Positions 18,925 through 26,588 of a stretch of DNA of 64,000 nucleotides are shown here, piece by piece. A program made the position numbers and the translations under genes. Below the pieces are notes generated by a model. That model worked only from the letters and a program-made list of their open reading frames with translations. It had not been told where the DNA came from and ran no database searches. How positions within the stretch are numbered: the stretch's first letter is position 1; each line of letters starts with the position of its first letter. The stretch covers positions 34,357 to 98,356 of the forward strand of contig NZ_MPSB01000013.1 of the NCBI RefSeq assembly GCF_001981525.1, read 5' to 3'. The stretch comes from Sphingomonas jeddahensis. GTDB taxonomy: Bacteria > Pseudomonadota > Alphaproteobacteria > Sphingomonadales > Sphingomonadaceae.

Positions 18925-19971
18925 GTGGCGCATCAATTCGCCGACTTGCCGTACCGGCGCGACGATCGCCGCGCCCGTCCGGCTAGCGAGGGCCAGAAGC
19001 AGGCCCCTTTTCGCCAGCATTACGCACGCCATTATGCGGCGCTGGATCTTGGTACCAACAATTGTCGATTGCTCATCGCCCGGCCGCAGGGTGATGGCTT
19101 TGCGGTGGTGGACGCCTTTTCGCGGATCGTCAGGCTTGGCGAAGGCCTGGCGACGAGCGGCCGGCTTTCCGACGCGGCGATCGAGCGTACCATCGGCGCG
19201 CTACGTATCTGCTCCGAAAAACTGAAGCGTCGCAACGTGACACTTGCGCGCTCCGTCGCCACGGAGGCATGTCGGCGTGCATCGAACGGCGCATCTTTTA
19301 TCGAACGCGCCTATCAGGAGACCGGTATCCACCTCGATGTGATTTCGGCGGAGGAGGAGGCAAGGCTCGCCGTTCTCGGCTGCCATGTGCTGCTCGAACC
19401 GGGCAACGCGCCTGCGCTTGTTTTCGACATCGGTGGGGGATCGACCGAACTGGTGTTGATCGACACTGCGACCACAGTTCCAACGGTGATCGACTGGCAT
19501 TCGGCGCCCTGGGGCGTGGTGTCGTTAACGGAAAGCGCGGGGGGCGGTGAGGGCGCCGCTGGGCTTGCCACCGCCTATGAGCGGATGCGCGGGCTGGTGC
19601 GCGAGAGTTTCGCGCCGTTCGCCGCGCGCTTGCCGAACGTGCATGGGCCCCGTCGCCTGCTTGGTACGTCGGGCACGGTTACGACTCTGGCGAGCGTGCA
19701 TCTTGGTCTGGATCGCTATGATCGCGCGCAGGTCGATGGATTGATCGCGCCATCTGCCTCGATGCGCGCGATCAGCCAGAAACTGGCGCATCTATCGATC
19801 GGGGATCGTGCCAAGCTGCCGTGCATCGGTCGTGAGCGGGCCGATCTGGTAGTGGCTGGATGCGCGATCCTTGAGACGATCCTGGATCTGTGGCCGGCCG
19901 AGCGGCTCGGCGTGGCTGACCGCGGAATACGCGAGGGCATTCTGCGCCGCTTGATGGCGACGGCCGCATGA
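18925..19971 (+). CDS. Ppx/GppA family exopolyphosphatase/guanosine pentaphosphatase
   Basis: 348 residues of the ASKHA phosphotransferase fold. The phosphate-1 motif YAALDLGTNNCRLLIA lies at about residue 37, phosphate-2 is in VFDIGGGSTELVLID, and VATEACRRASNG and LLGTSGTVTTLASVHLGL are typical. It hydrolyses polyphosphate or pppGpp; which one cannot be told. The start is a GTG at 18925 after an A/G-rich tract; its first 35 residues are basic and poorly conserved. ATGA overlap with rlmE. Confidence 0.92.
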   Translation: MAHQFADLPYRRDDRRARPASEGQKQAPFRQHYARHYAALDLGTNNCRLLIARPQGDGFAVVDAFSRIVRLGEGLATSGRLSDAAIERTIGALRICSEKLKRRNVTLARSVATEACRRASNGASFIERAYQETGIHLDVISAEEEARLAVLGCHVLLEPGNAPALVFDIGGGSTELVLIDTATTVPTVIDWHSAPWGVVSLTESAGGGEGAAGLATAYERMRGLVRESFAPFAARLPNVHGPRRLLGTSGTVTTLASVHLGLDRYDRAQVDGLIAPSASMRAISQKLAHLSIGDRAKLPCIGRERADLVVAGCAILETILDLWPAERLGVADRGIREGILRRLMATAA

Positions 19972-20648
19972 GGGGCGGGGGTGGACTTCGCACGCGGGTC
20001 AAGACGGCACGCGGACGCACGGCGCAATCAACGCGCTGGCTGGAGCGGCAGCTCAACGATCCCTATGTGAAGCGCGCCAAGGCGGAAGGGTATCGAAGTC
20101 GCGCCGCCTACAAGCTGATCGAGCTTGATGAACGCTTTGACTTCCTCAAGGGCGCCAAAAGGATCGTTGATCTCGGCATGGCGCCGGGTGGCTGGAGCCA
20201 GGTGGTCCGCCGCACGGTGCCGGGCAGCGCGGTCGCAGGTATCGACCTGCTGCCGGTGGATCCGCTTGACGGCGTCGAGATCCTGCAACTCGACTTCATG
20301 GCTGATGATGCGCCGGATCGCCTGATGGCCGCGCTCGGCGGCGCGCCGGACATCGTCTTGTCGGACATGGCCGCAAATACTGTCGGCCATCCGCAAACGG
20401 ACGCGCTGCGCACGATGGCTCTGGTCGAGGCGGCGAGCGATTTTGCCATCACCGTGTTGAAACCGGGCGGCGCGTTCGTTGCAAAGGTATTCGCCGGAGG
20501 CGCAGACTCGACACTTGTCGCCCTGCTCAAGAAGAATTTTGCGACTGTGAAGCACGCCAAGCCGCCGTCCAGCCGCAAAGGCTCGGTGGAATGGTTCGTC
20601 GTGGCGCAGGGTTTCAAGGGACGTAACAAAAGGGGACCCGAGGCGTAG
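19968..20648 (+). CDS. rlmE: 23S rRNA (uridine(2552)-2'-O)-methyltransferase
   Basis: 226 residues. An FtsJ-type Rossmann methyltransferase acting late in 50S assembly. N-terminal RNA-binding segment NDPYVKRAKAEGYRSRAAYKL carries the catalytic lysine, SAM motif IVDLGMAPGGWSQV follows, then DIVLSDMAANTVG with the catalytic aspartate, and AKVFAGG. Coupled by ATGA to the Ppx/GppA gene, a common alphaproteobacterial arrangement. Confidence 0.96.
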   Translation: MRGGGGLRTRVKTARGRTAQSTRWLERQLNDPYVKRAKAEGYRSRAAYKLIELDERFDFLKGAKRIVDLGMAPGGWSQVVRRTVPGSAVAGIDLLPVDPLDGVEILQLDFMADDAPDRLMAALGGAPDIVLSDMAANTVGHPQTDALRTMALVEAASDFAITVLKPGGAFVAKVFAGGADSTLVALLKKNFATVKHAKPPSSRKGSVEWFVVAQGFKGRNKRGPEA

Positions 20649-20664
20649 CGCCCCGGATCCCTTT
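20628..20664. terminator. Hairpin terminator shared by rlmE and the convergent ferritin-like gene
   Basis: A long, nearly perfect stem overlaps the rlmE stop codon. Read on the minus strand it has a CTA loop and is followed by CCCCTTTTGTT, a good intrinsic terminator for the minus-strand ferritin-like operon. The plus-strand reading ends in CCCTTTGATG, weaker. Confidence 0.6.
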
Positions 20665-20686
20665 GATGTTGCACTGAACGATCGGC

Positions 20687-21736
20687 TCAGCCGTTGGCGG
20701 CGCTGGTTCGAATCGTTCCGTTGACGCCGGCAGGGAAGAAGCCGCCGGCAGTGACGGCAGCACGGTTCTGATAAACGACGTTGAGCACCTGCGGCGCGGT
20801 GCGGCCGAGCACCAACCCGCCGGCATCGGTCGGCACGAGGTTCGCCGTGGCCGCCGTGCCGATATCCTGATCCGTGTCGCTGGAGCCATCCAGCCCGTCG
20901 CGCGCGTTCGAGATCTGCGTGATGCGAGTATAGATGCTCGGCACCGTCAGGCCCCGCCGCCACAACTCGGAACGGATCACGCCATCGTGATAGCATTCCG
21001 TGGCAAGGATGCCCGCGGAGGCTTCAAGGAACGTCTTGTTGGTGATCAGCCGTGCCGAGCCTCGATAGGCCGTCACGCCCACATCGGTCAGCAGATATGA
21101 TCCGATCAAGAAGTTCTCGTCGTTGGCGAACGGATCGAAGATGTCGTTGGGACCAATCACCCCGGCGGCGCGTGCTGCGGCCGTGAAGGCGCCGACCGGC
21201 GTTGCATTTCCAACCGTAACCGTGGCGCTTCCCGAGAGGTTAATCACGGGTTGCGCCACCGCGGCGTTGCCCAGGGTCCGGCGAAGAAAGCCGATGTGGC
21301 CAAGCTCGTCAAAGGCGATCTCACGGGCATATTGCTCGACGATCCGGTCACTGAATTCGACCTTGCGGGCCGCGCCCCCTCCAGTTCCGGCGATTACCGC
21401 GCCCTGCGTGCCGGCGCCGGTCTGAAGATTGGCTGGGATGCCCTGACCGGAAACGGCGTAGGAGTAATAATTACCCTCAAGATATTCCAACTGCAGCGCG
21501 AAGTTGAGCACGTCGGCATCGCTGACAGCGGGCGTCGGCGTGCCCGTCGGTGAGGGAGTGGGGGACGGCGTGGGTGCCGGTATGAGATCATTGTCTTCGT
21601 CGTCGCACGCGGCGAGCAGCGACAAGCCGCCCGTCATGGCCGCTGCGCCGCCGCACAGGCGAATGAAGCTGCGTCGCGCCCGACGCTGAGTCTCGGCGCG
21701 TTCCATCAGGTCCAGAAATTCGATTTGATCGCTCAT
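20687..21736 (-). CDS. Tat-exported ferritin-like domain protein (Ferritin_2 type), paralogue 1
   Basis: 349 residues. The twin-arginine motif RRSFIRL is at 21-27, and the hydrophobic stretch ends in LAAC at Cys44, suggesting a Tat lipoprotein. A Pro/Thr/Ser linker leads to a helical ferritin-like domain with DADVLNFALQLEYLEGNYYSYA, REIAFDELGHIGFLRRTL and ILATECYHDGVIRSEL; the Glu and His residues could bind metal. The domain resembles plant desiccation-related PCC13-62 and bacterial Ferritin_2 proteins. GAGGAGG precedes the ATG at 21736. It follows its paralogue by 11 nt. Confidence 0.88.
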   Translation of the reverse strand: MSDQIEFLDLMERAETQRRARRSFIRLCGGAAAMTGGLSLLAACDDEDNDLIPAPTPSPTPSPTGTPTPAVSDADVLNFALQLEYLEGNYYSYAVSGQGIPANLQTGAGTQGAVIAGTGGGAARKVEFSDRIVEQYAREIAFDELGHIGFLRRTLGNAAVAQPVINLSGSATVTVGNATPVGAFTAAARAAGVIGPNDIFDPFANDENFLIGSYLLTDVGVTAYRGSARLITNKTFLEASAGILATECYHDGVIRSELWRRGLTVPSIYTRITQISNARDGLDGSSDTDQDIGTAATANLVPTDAGGLVLGRTAPQVLNVVYQNRAAVTAGGFFPAGVNGTIRTSAANG

Positions 21737-21747
21737 CGCCCGCCTCC

Positions 21748-22746
21748 TCAATTCGCGCCGGAGCGGCGAAGCGCCGCGTTGGGATTGTTGGTGCCATTGG
21801 GGAAGAAGCCCCCTGACGTTGCCTGATTGCGTGTGAGATAGGCTATGTTGTGGACCTGTTCGGGCGTGCGACTGAACACAATGCCGTTTTCATCGGTGGG
21901 CACGAAGTTGGACGTCGTGCCGAACTGAGTCTGCACCGGTGAAATCCCCTGGTCGTCATCGGCGACTCGTATCGGCGGCCCCGCGGAAGTCGTTGTGCCG
22001 TCCAGCAGATCGCGCGCGTCGGAGATCTTGTCCGCGTTGGTCCGCACGATCGGCACCTCGACGCCGCGGCGGTAGAGCGCGCCGCGGATGATCCCGGCGT
22101 GAAACGCTTCGGCAGCAAGAATGCCGGCCGCCGCGTCAATGATGTCGGGGCTGCTCAGCAGCGGCGAGCCGCCCTTATACGCCGTGACGCCGACGTCCTC
22201 GAAAATATAGGCAGCCAGCAGGAAATTGTCGTCGTTCGCATAAGGATCGAAGATCCCGCCCGAGTTCGATAGGTCGATCCCGGCGGCCGTTGCGGCAGCA
22301 GTGAAGACCGCGGTTGACAGGTCGATGGCGGGCTGCGCCACAGCTGAGGTGGACAGCGCGCGGCGGAGTGAGTCAACGTGCGCAGCCTCGTCGGCAGCAA
22401 TCTCGCGCGCATATTGGATAACGGCACGATCCGTAAGGTTCGCCTTACGCGCGCCGACTGCCTCCCCCCTGGTCTGCGTTCCGGTGAGTTGGTTCGCCGG
22501 CAGCCCGGCGCCATTGACCGCGAAGGAGTAGAATTGCGCCTCGAGATATTCGAGGTTCAGGGCAAAGTTCAGGATATCGGCTTCGCTCGGCGCCGTTGCC
22601 GCTTGCGCCTGGGCACGTTCTGCGAGGGTAAGGCCACCCGCACCGATTGCAGCGGTCGCGACGGCGAACTTGAAGAAGTCCCTTCGCTGATGGCGGCGCT
22701 CGGCACGCGCCTCCAGCACATGGATAGCTTGCTCACTTCCAGGCAT
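21748..22746 (-). CDS. Tat-exported ferritin-like domain protein (Ferritin_2 type), paralogue 2
   Basis: 332 residues. The Tat motif RRDFFKF is preceded by a 20-residue charged region and ends at a probable signal peptidase I site (AQAQA), so this copy is likely soluble and periplasmic, unlike the next gene. Core helices SEADILNFALNLEYLEAQFYSFA, REIAADEAAHVDSLRRAL and ILAAEAFHAGIIRGAL match paralogue 1 closely. The start at ATG 22746 has GGAGAGAA upstream; the much longer open frame to 23169 reads through the promoter region. Function possibly oxidative or desiccation stress; not proven. Confidence 0.88.
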   Translation of the reverse strand: MPGSEQAIHVLEARAERRHQRRDFFKFAVATAAIGAGGLTLAERAQAQAATAPSEADILNFALNLEYLEAQFYSFAVNGAGLPANQLTGTQTRGEAVGARKANLTDRAVIQYAREIAADEAAHVDSLRRALSTSAVAQPAIDLSTAVFTAAATAAGIDLSNSGGIFDPYANDDNFLLAAYIFEDVGVTAYKGGSPLLSSPDIIDAAAGILAAEAFHAGIIRGALYRRGVEVPIVRTNADKISDARDLLDGTTTSAGPPIRVADDDQGISPVQTQFGTTSNFVPTDENGIVFSRTPEQVHNIAYLTRNQATSGGFFPNGTNNPNAALRRSGAN

Positions 22747-23050
22747 CTGTTTCTCTCCATCCCCGATCACCGCGAGGTTCGGGACGCACTGTTCTCGCGC
22801 AGCGGCGATGCAGATACGAGCAGGACGGAGAAAGGATGCCGATAAACAAACAATAATGTTGTTGATGTAGTCTAGAGTTTTGACGGGCGACTTCGCGTGC
22901 GCCCAGTTGTTGATCTTGGGAAAGCCAGCTGCCTTTGAACAATCGGAAAAGTTAGCCACGTCTGAGGGTGCTGAAAACGACAAAAGCCGCAGCGTTGCCG
23001 CTACGGCTTCTGTCATTTTGCAGATCCGCGGTTTGCAGCCGCCGTGTCCG
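22747..23050. promoter_or_regulatory. 304-nt gap upstream of the ferritin-like operon
   Basis: Contains the rpoZ terminator at its right side and must hold the promoter of the ferritin-like pair, both on the minus strand. No convincing sigma-70 or EcfG-type (GGAAC/CGTT) promoter could be picked out by eye. An A/T-rich patch at 22840-22880 is the most promoter-like part. Confidence 0.35.
22982..23008 (-). terminator. Rho-independent terminator of rpoZ
   Basis: On the minus strand, a 10-bp stem with one mismatch (AGCCGTAGCG/CGCTGCGGCT) closed by a GCAA loop is followed by TTTTGTC. It lies about 45 bp after the rpoZ stop codon. Confidence 0.75.
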
Positions 23051-23395
23051 TCAGCCCTCGTAATCGGCACCCAAATTCTGGTTGCGCGGCGGGGCAGCGG
23101 CGGTGAGGCGAAGCGCCTCCGCCGAAGCCGCCAGCGAGCCGACTGCGTCCGCTTCTTCCTCATCGTCAATCTGCACGCGTTGCAGGCTCTGCACCACGGC
23201 CTCCTTGAGGTCCTTCGGCTTCACCGTCTGTTCCGCGATCTCGCGCAGGGCGACGACCGGGTTCTTGTCTCGATCGCGATCGATCGTCAGTTCGGCGCCA
23301 CCTGATACCTGCCGCGCGCGCTGCGCGGCGAACAGGACCAGATCGAACCGGTTGGGGATCTTGTCGACGCAATCCTCGACCGTGACGCGCGCCAT
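23051..23395 (-). CDS. rpoZ: DNA-directed RNA polymerase omega subunit
   Basis: 114 residues. The family N-terminus [30 protein letters not shown] is unmistakable, with [14 protein letters not shown] following. Omega helps fold the beta' subunit and takes part in ppGpp responses. The C-terminal third is an acidic and then Ala-rich tail, usual in alphaproteobacteria. The ATG at 23395 fits; the upstream extension has no homology. Confidence 0.96.
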   Translation of the reverse strand: MARVTVEDCVDKIPNRFDLVLFAAQRARQVSGGAELTIDRDRDKNPVVALREIAEQTVKPKDLKEAVVQSLQRVQIDDEEEADAVGSLAASAEALRLTAAAPPRNQNLGADYEG

Positions 23396-23517
23396 GGACG
23401 CTTCCTTCAATGAAAAATAAAGCTGGATGAAGGGCGGCTGTGTAGTTGGCGCGCCGGCAGAAGTCAAGAAAAGCGCGTTCTTGCCCCTGTCATGCGGGCG
23501 CGTCATCAGGCCGCCTG

Positions 23518-24684
23518 ATGAACAGCACGCGCACCTTCACCGTTGCCGGCAACCGGCTCACCTTGTTGGTGGAGGGGGCCGATCGGTTCGACGCGTTGAT
23601 TGATTTGATCACTCGCGCTCGCCGCTCGTTGCGCATGCTTTATTATATCTATGCCGACGACCATGCCGGCCAGCAGGTGAATCAGGCGCTGATCGAGGCG
23701 GCGCGGCGCGGGGTCAAGGTGGCGCTGATCGTCGATGGATTTGGCAGCGACGAGGCACCGGACGGCCATTTCTTCGGTCCGCTGAACCATGCAGGCGTTG
23801 CGGTGTGCCGATTCGTCCCGCGGCTGGGCCGGCGGTATCTTTTGCGCAACCACCAGAAGCTGGCCCTGGCCGACGCCGAAACGGATGATCCGCGCATCAT
23901 CGTCGGCGGGTTCAACATCGAGGATGATTATTTCGGCACTGCAGGCGATCAGGCGTGGCGCGATTTGGGCCTGCTTCTCGAAGGGCCGGCGGCGTCGCGT
24001 ATGGCGGGCTATTTCGATGCGCTGGACAATTGGGTGCGGCAGGACAAAGGGAAGCTGCGCCACCTCAATCGCACGCTGGCGCAATGGAGCGAGCGCGAGG
24101 GGGCCATACGCTGGCTCATCGGTGGCCCCACGCGCCGGCTGTCGCCCTGGGCACATGCGGTGCGCACCGACATGCGGCGTGCCGAGCGGATCGACATCAT
24201 CGCAGCTTATTTTACGCCGAGCCCCACCATGTTGCGGCGTATCGACAAGGCCGGTCGGCTCGGCCGCGTCGTGCGCGTCGTGACGGCGCGCAAGTCGGAT
24301 AACAATGCCACGGTTGCGGCGGCGCGCTTCACCTATCGCGGCTTGCTGAGGCGCGGCATCCGAGTATTCGAATATCTGCCCACCAAATTGCATACCAAGC
24401 TCTATGCGGTGGATGAAGCGGTCCACATTGGCAGCGCCAACTTCGACATGCGAAGTCTGTTCATCAATCTGGAGCTGATGCTGCGGATCGACGACCATGC
24501 CTTCGCCGCGCATGTACGCAGGTACATCGACGGCGAGATCGCGCAATCGGAGGAGATCACCTATGAACGCTATCTCGCCACAACTGGCTGGTGGCAGCGC
24601 ACCAAGCAATTTGTCGCCTACATGGTAGTCGGAGTTGCCGATCCTGTTGTTTCGCGCAGCCTGAATTTCGGCATCGACGAATAG
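23518..24684 (+). CDS. Phospholipase D family protein (cardiolipin synthase-like)
   Basis: 388 residues with two HKD motifs: HQKLALAD with the His near residue 112, and HTKLYAVD with the His near 292 followed by [10 protein letters not shown]. This pair forms one active site in the PLD superfamily. Length and layout suit a bacterial cardiolipin synthase of the ClsB/C type without N-terminal membrane helices. The ATG at 23518 ([14 protein letters not shown]) is preferred to the basic upstream extension. Substrate inferred from family only. Confidence 0.88.
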   Translation: MNSTRTFTVAGNRLTLLVEGADRFDALIDLITRARRSLRMLYYIYADDHAGQQVNQALIEAARRGVKVALIVDGFGSDEAPDGHFFGPLNHAGVAVCRFVPRLGRRYLLRNHQKLALADAETDDPRIIVGGFNIEDDYFGTAGDQAWRDLGLLLEGPAASRMAGYFDALDNWVRQDKGKLRHLNRTLAQWSEREGAIRWLIGGPTRRLSPWAHAVRTDMRRAERIDIIAAYFTPSPTMLRRIDKAGRLGRVVRVVTARKSDNNATVAAARFTYRGLLRRGIRVFEYLPTKLHTKLYAVDEAVHIGSANFDMRSLFINLELMLRIDDHAFAAHVRRYIDGEIAQSEEITYERYLATTGWWQRTKQFVAYMVVGVADPVVSRSLNFGIDE

Positions 24685-24880
24685 GATTCTTCGATCCCGA
24701 AACGGCACCGTGCGGCGCGATGTCACCCCATCGCAACAAATCCGTCATCGCACCGACGCTGAATATGCACACTCCTGTCACGCCCAGTCCCTAGCGGCGC
24801 ATCCGGAGGACGATCGGGCAAACGGCTCGGCTCGTCCTAGGTCCAGGGGACGGACCGATCAGTTATAACGGGAGTGAGAC

Positions 24881-26494
24881 ATGCTCAGCTTCAGCCGCCG
24901 CAATCATTTTCTTGCCGGCACCGCCTGCCTTCTGCTCGCCGCTTGCGGTGGCGCTGACGATGTCGCTTCGCCCGGCGCCGGCAACATCGACGTGATCGTA
25001 AACCCGCCGGCGCCTGCCCCAACGCCCGCGCCGTCGCCCACGCCGTCGCCGATCACCGCTGCGGACTTCGCGCAGGAAACGACGCAGAGCGGCGTGCTCG
25101 TCACGGCTGCTGAGCAGCTCGCGATCGTGAACGCCGGCAGCAACAATGTCACCAACGGCGCGGCGGGCCTGAACGGCTTGTATCCGGTCAGCGCAACCTC
25201 GCTGACGCCGGCTAGCAACCCGTCGCTGCTCGGCAACTTCTTCACCAACACCAACTTCGTCGGCGCGCTGAACGGGCCGACCGATACGTCGTTCCAGAGC
25301 TGGACCTGCAACTCCAGCTTCGCGAACTTCGGCGGCAGCGGCGCGGCCTGCACCGCGGTGCCGAACATCGGCACCGGCGGCGCGAGCGCGGCGTGCCCGA
25401 CCGGCACGAGCGACGCCGGCCTCGTCGCTGGCTTCCGCGCCTGCGCCCTGCCGCGTAACATCACCGCAAACCTGACGCTGCCGAAGATCGCCGGCGTGTT
25501 CTACCGCTTCAGCGGCCAGACCGAAGTCGGTGGCAGCACCATCGGCACCACCGACGCGCCGAACGGCCCCGTGCTCACCATCGCGCCGGGCGTTGTTCTC
25601 GCCGCCGACTCGAGCCAGGCTGATAACGACCTGATCGTCGTTAACCGCGGCAGCCGCATCGAGGCGGTCGGCAACCCGGCCAACCCGATCATCTTCACCT
25701 CGCAGCAGAACATCGAAGGTACGGTCAGCGACACGTCGCAGGGCCAGTGGGGCGGCCTCGTGCTGCTCGGCCAGGCACCGACCGCGGTCTGCGCGACCGG
25801 CACCGGCCCGAACAACGCCGGCGGCACCAGCGCGACCTGCCAGGCGCCGATCGAGGGCATCACCGGCCGCTTCTACGGTGGCCCGAACCAGGCCAGCAAC
25901 TCGGGCACGCTGCAGTATGTGCAGATCCGCTACACCGGCATCGCGATCAGCGAAGGCAACGAGCTTCAGGGCCTGACGCTCGGCGGCACCGGCACCGGCA
26001 CCACGATCGATCACGTGCAGAGCCACAATTCGTCGGATGACGGCATCGAGATCTTCGGCGGCACGACCAACCTGAAGTATTTCGCAGTGACCGGTGCTGA
26101 CGATGACGCATTCGACGTCGACAACGGCTGGCGCGGCTTCATGCAGTTCATCATCTCGGCACAGCGCCCGACCGCGACGTCGGACTCCTATGCCAGCGAG
26201 ATCGACTCGAACGGTTCGGAAGACATCCTTCCGCGCACCTACGGCCGTTATGCCAACTTCACCTTCGTCCAGGGCGGCACCTCGGCCGCAGCGGCGATCC
26301 GCCTGCGCGGCGGTGCGGACTTCGCGTTCGTTAACGGCGTGATCAAGACGGCGACCGGCCAGAAGTGCATCAACATCGTCGCCGGCGCGGGCACGGGTGC
26401 GGACCGCACCACGATCCGTCCGGCCAACGAGACGCTGCAGGACGCCGGCGCGCCGACGTTCAACTCGGTCTACTTCCAGTGCGGCGGCCGCTGA
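24881..26494 (+). CDS. Secreted lipoprotein, probably beta-helical, paired with the TonB receptor downstream
   Basis: 537 residues. RRNHFLAG and a hydrophobic stretch end in the lipobox LAAC (Cys22), followed by a Pro-rich linker (PAPAPTPAPSPTPSP). The body has repeated short strands with many Gly, Asn, Asp and Thr, for example GPVLTIAPGVVLAADSS, NPIIFTSQQNIEGTVSD, LQYVQIRYTGIAISEGNELQ and DHVQSHNSSDDGIEIFGG, which resemble parallel beta-helix rungs. Six or more cysteines may pair outside the cytoplasm. A strong GGGAGTGAG precedes the ATG. Codon choice is strongly biased to C-ending codons, as in highly expressed genes. Function unknown; the neighbours (TonB receptor, gsp operon) suggest a cell-surface ligand binder. 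Confidence 0.78.
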   Translation: MLSFSRRNHFLAGTACLLLAACGGADDVASPGAGNIDVIVNPPAPAPTPAPSPTPSPITAADFAQETTQSGVLVTAAEQLAIVNAGSNNVTNGAAGLNGLYPVSATSLTPASNPSLLGNFFTNTNFVGALNGPTDTSFQSWTCNSSFANFGGSGAACTAVPNIGTGGASAACPTGTSDAGLVAGFRACALPRNITANLTLPKIAGVFYRFSGQTEVGGSTIGTTDAPNGPVLTIAPGVVLAADSSQADNDLIVVNRGSRIEAVGNPANPIIFTSQQNIEGTVSDTSQGQWGGLVLLGQAPTAVCATGTGPNNAGGTSATCQAPIEGITGRFYGGPNQASNSGTLQYVQIRYTGIAISEGNELQGLTLGGTGTGTTIDHVQSHNSSDDGIEIFGGTTNLKYFAVTGADDDAFDVDNGWRGFMQFIISAQRPTATSDSYASEIDSNGSEDILPRTYGRYANFTFVQGGTSAAAAIRLRGGADFAFVNGVIKTATGQKCINIVAGAGTGADRTTIRPANETLQDAGAPTFNSVYFQCGGR

Positions 26495-26520
26495 GCCCCA
26501 GCCAACACTCGTGACTAAGG

Positions 26521-26558
26521 CGGGCCCCGGCGTGCGTTTTAACGCCGTCGCGGGCCCG
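26521..26558 (+). other. Nested hairpin between lipoprotein and TonB receptor genes
   Basis: Outer arms CGGGCCC (26521-26527) and GGGCCCG (26552-26558), inner arms GGCGT and ACGCC around the loop GCGTTTTA. It occupies the intercistronic gap. It could be a partial terminator or an RNA-stability element that lets the upstream lipoprotein be made in excess. Confidence 0.55.
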
Positions 26559-26588
26559 TTCACTTCAAATCGACTGGAAGGCTCGACC

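Noticed and set aside
24730..24800. Possible Pho box (CTGTCAC and CCGTCAT) upstream of the lipoprotein
   Set aside because: Only half-sites match; the second repeats (AGTCCCT, CCGACGC) are poor, so phosphate control is not supported by the sequence.
24864..24869. TATAAC as a -10 element for the lipoprotein gene
   Set aside because: It lies only 11 nt before the start codon and overlaps the ribosome site, too close for a promoter, and has no -35.
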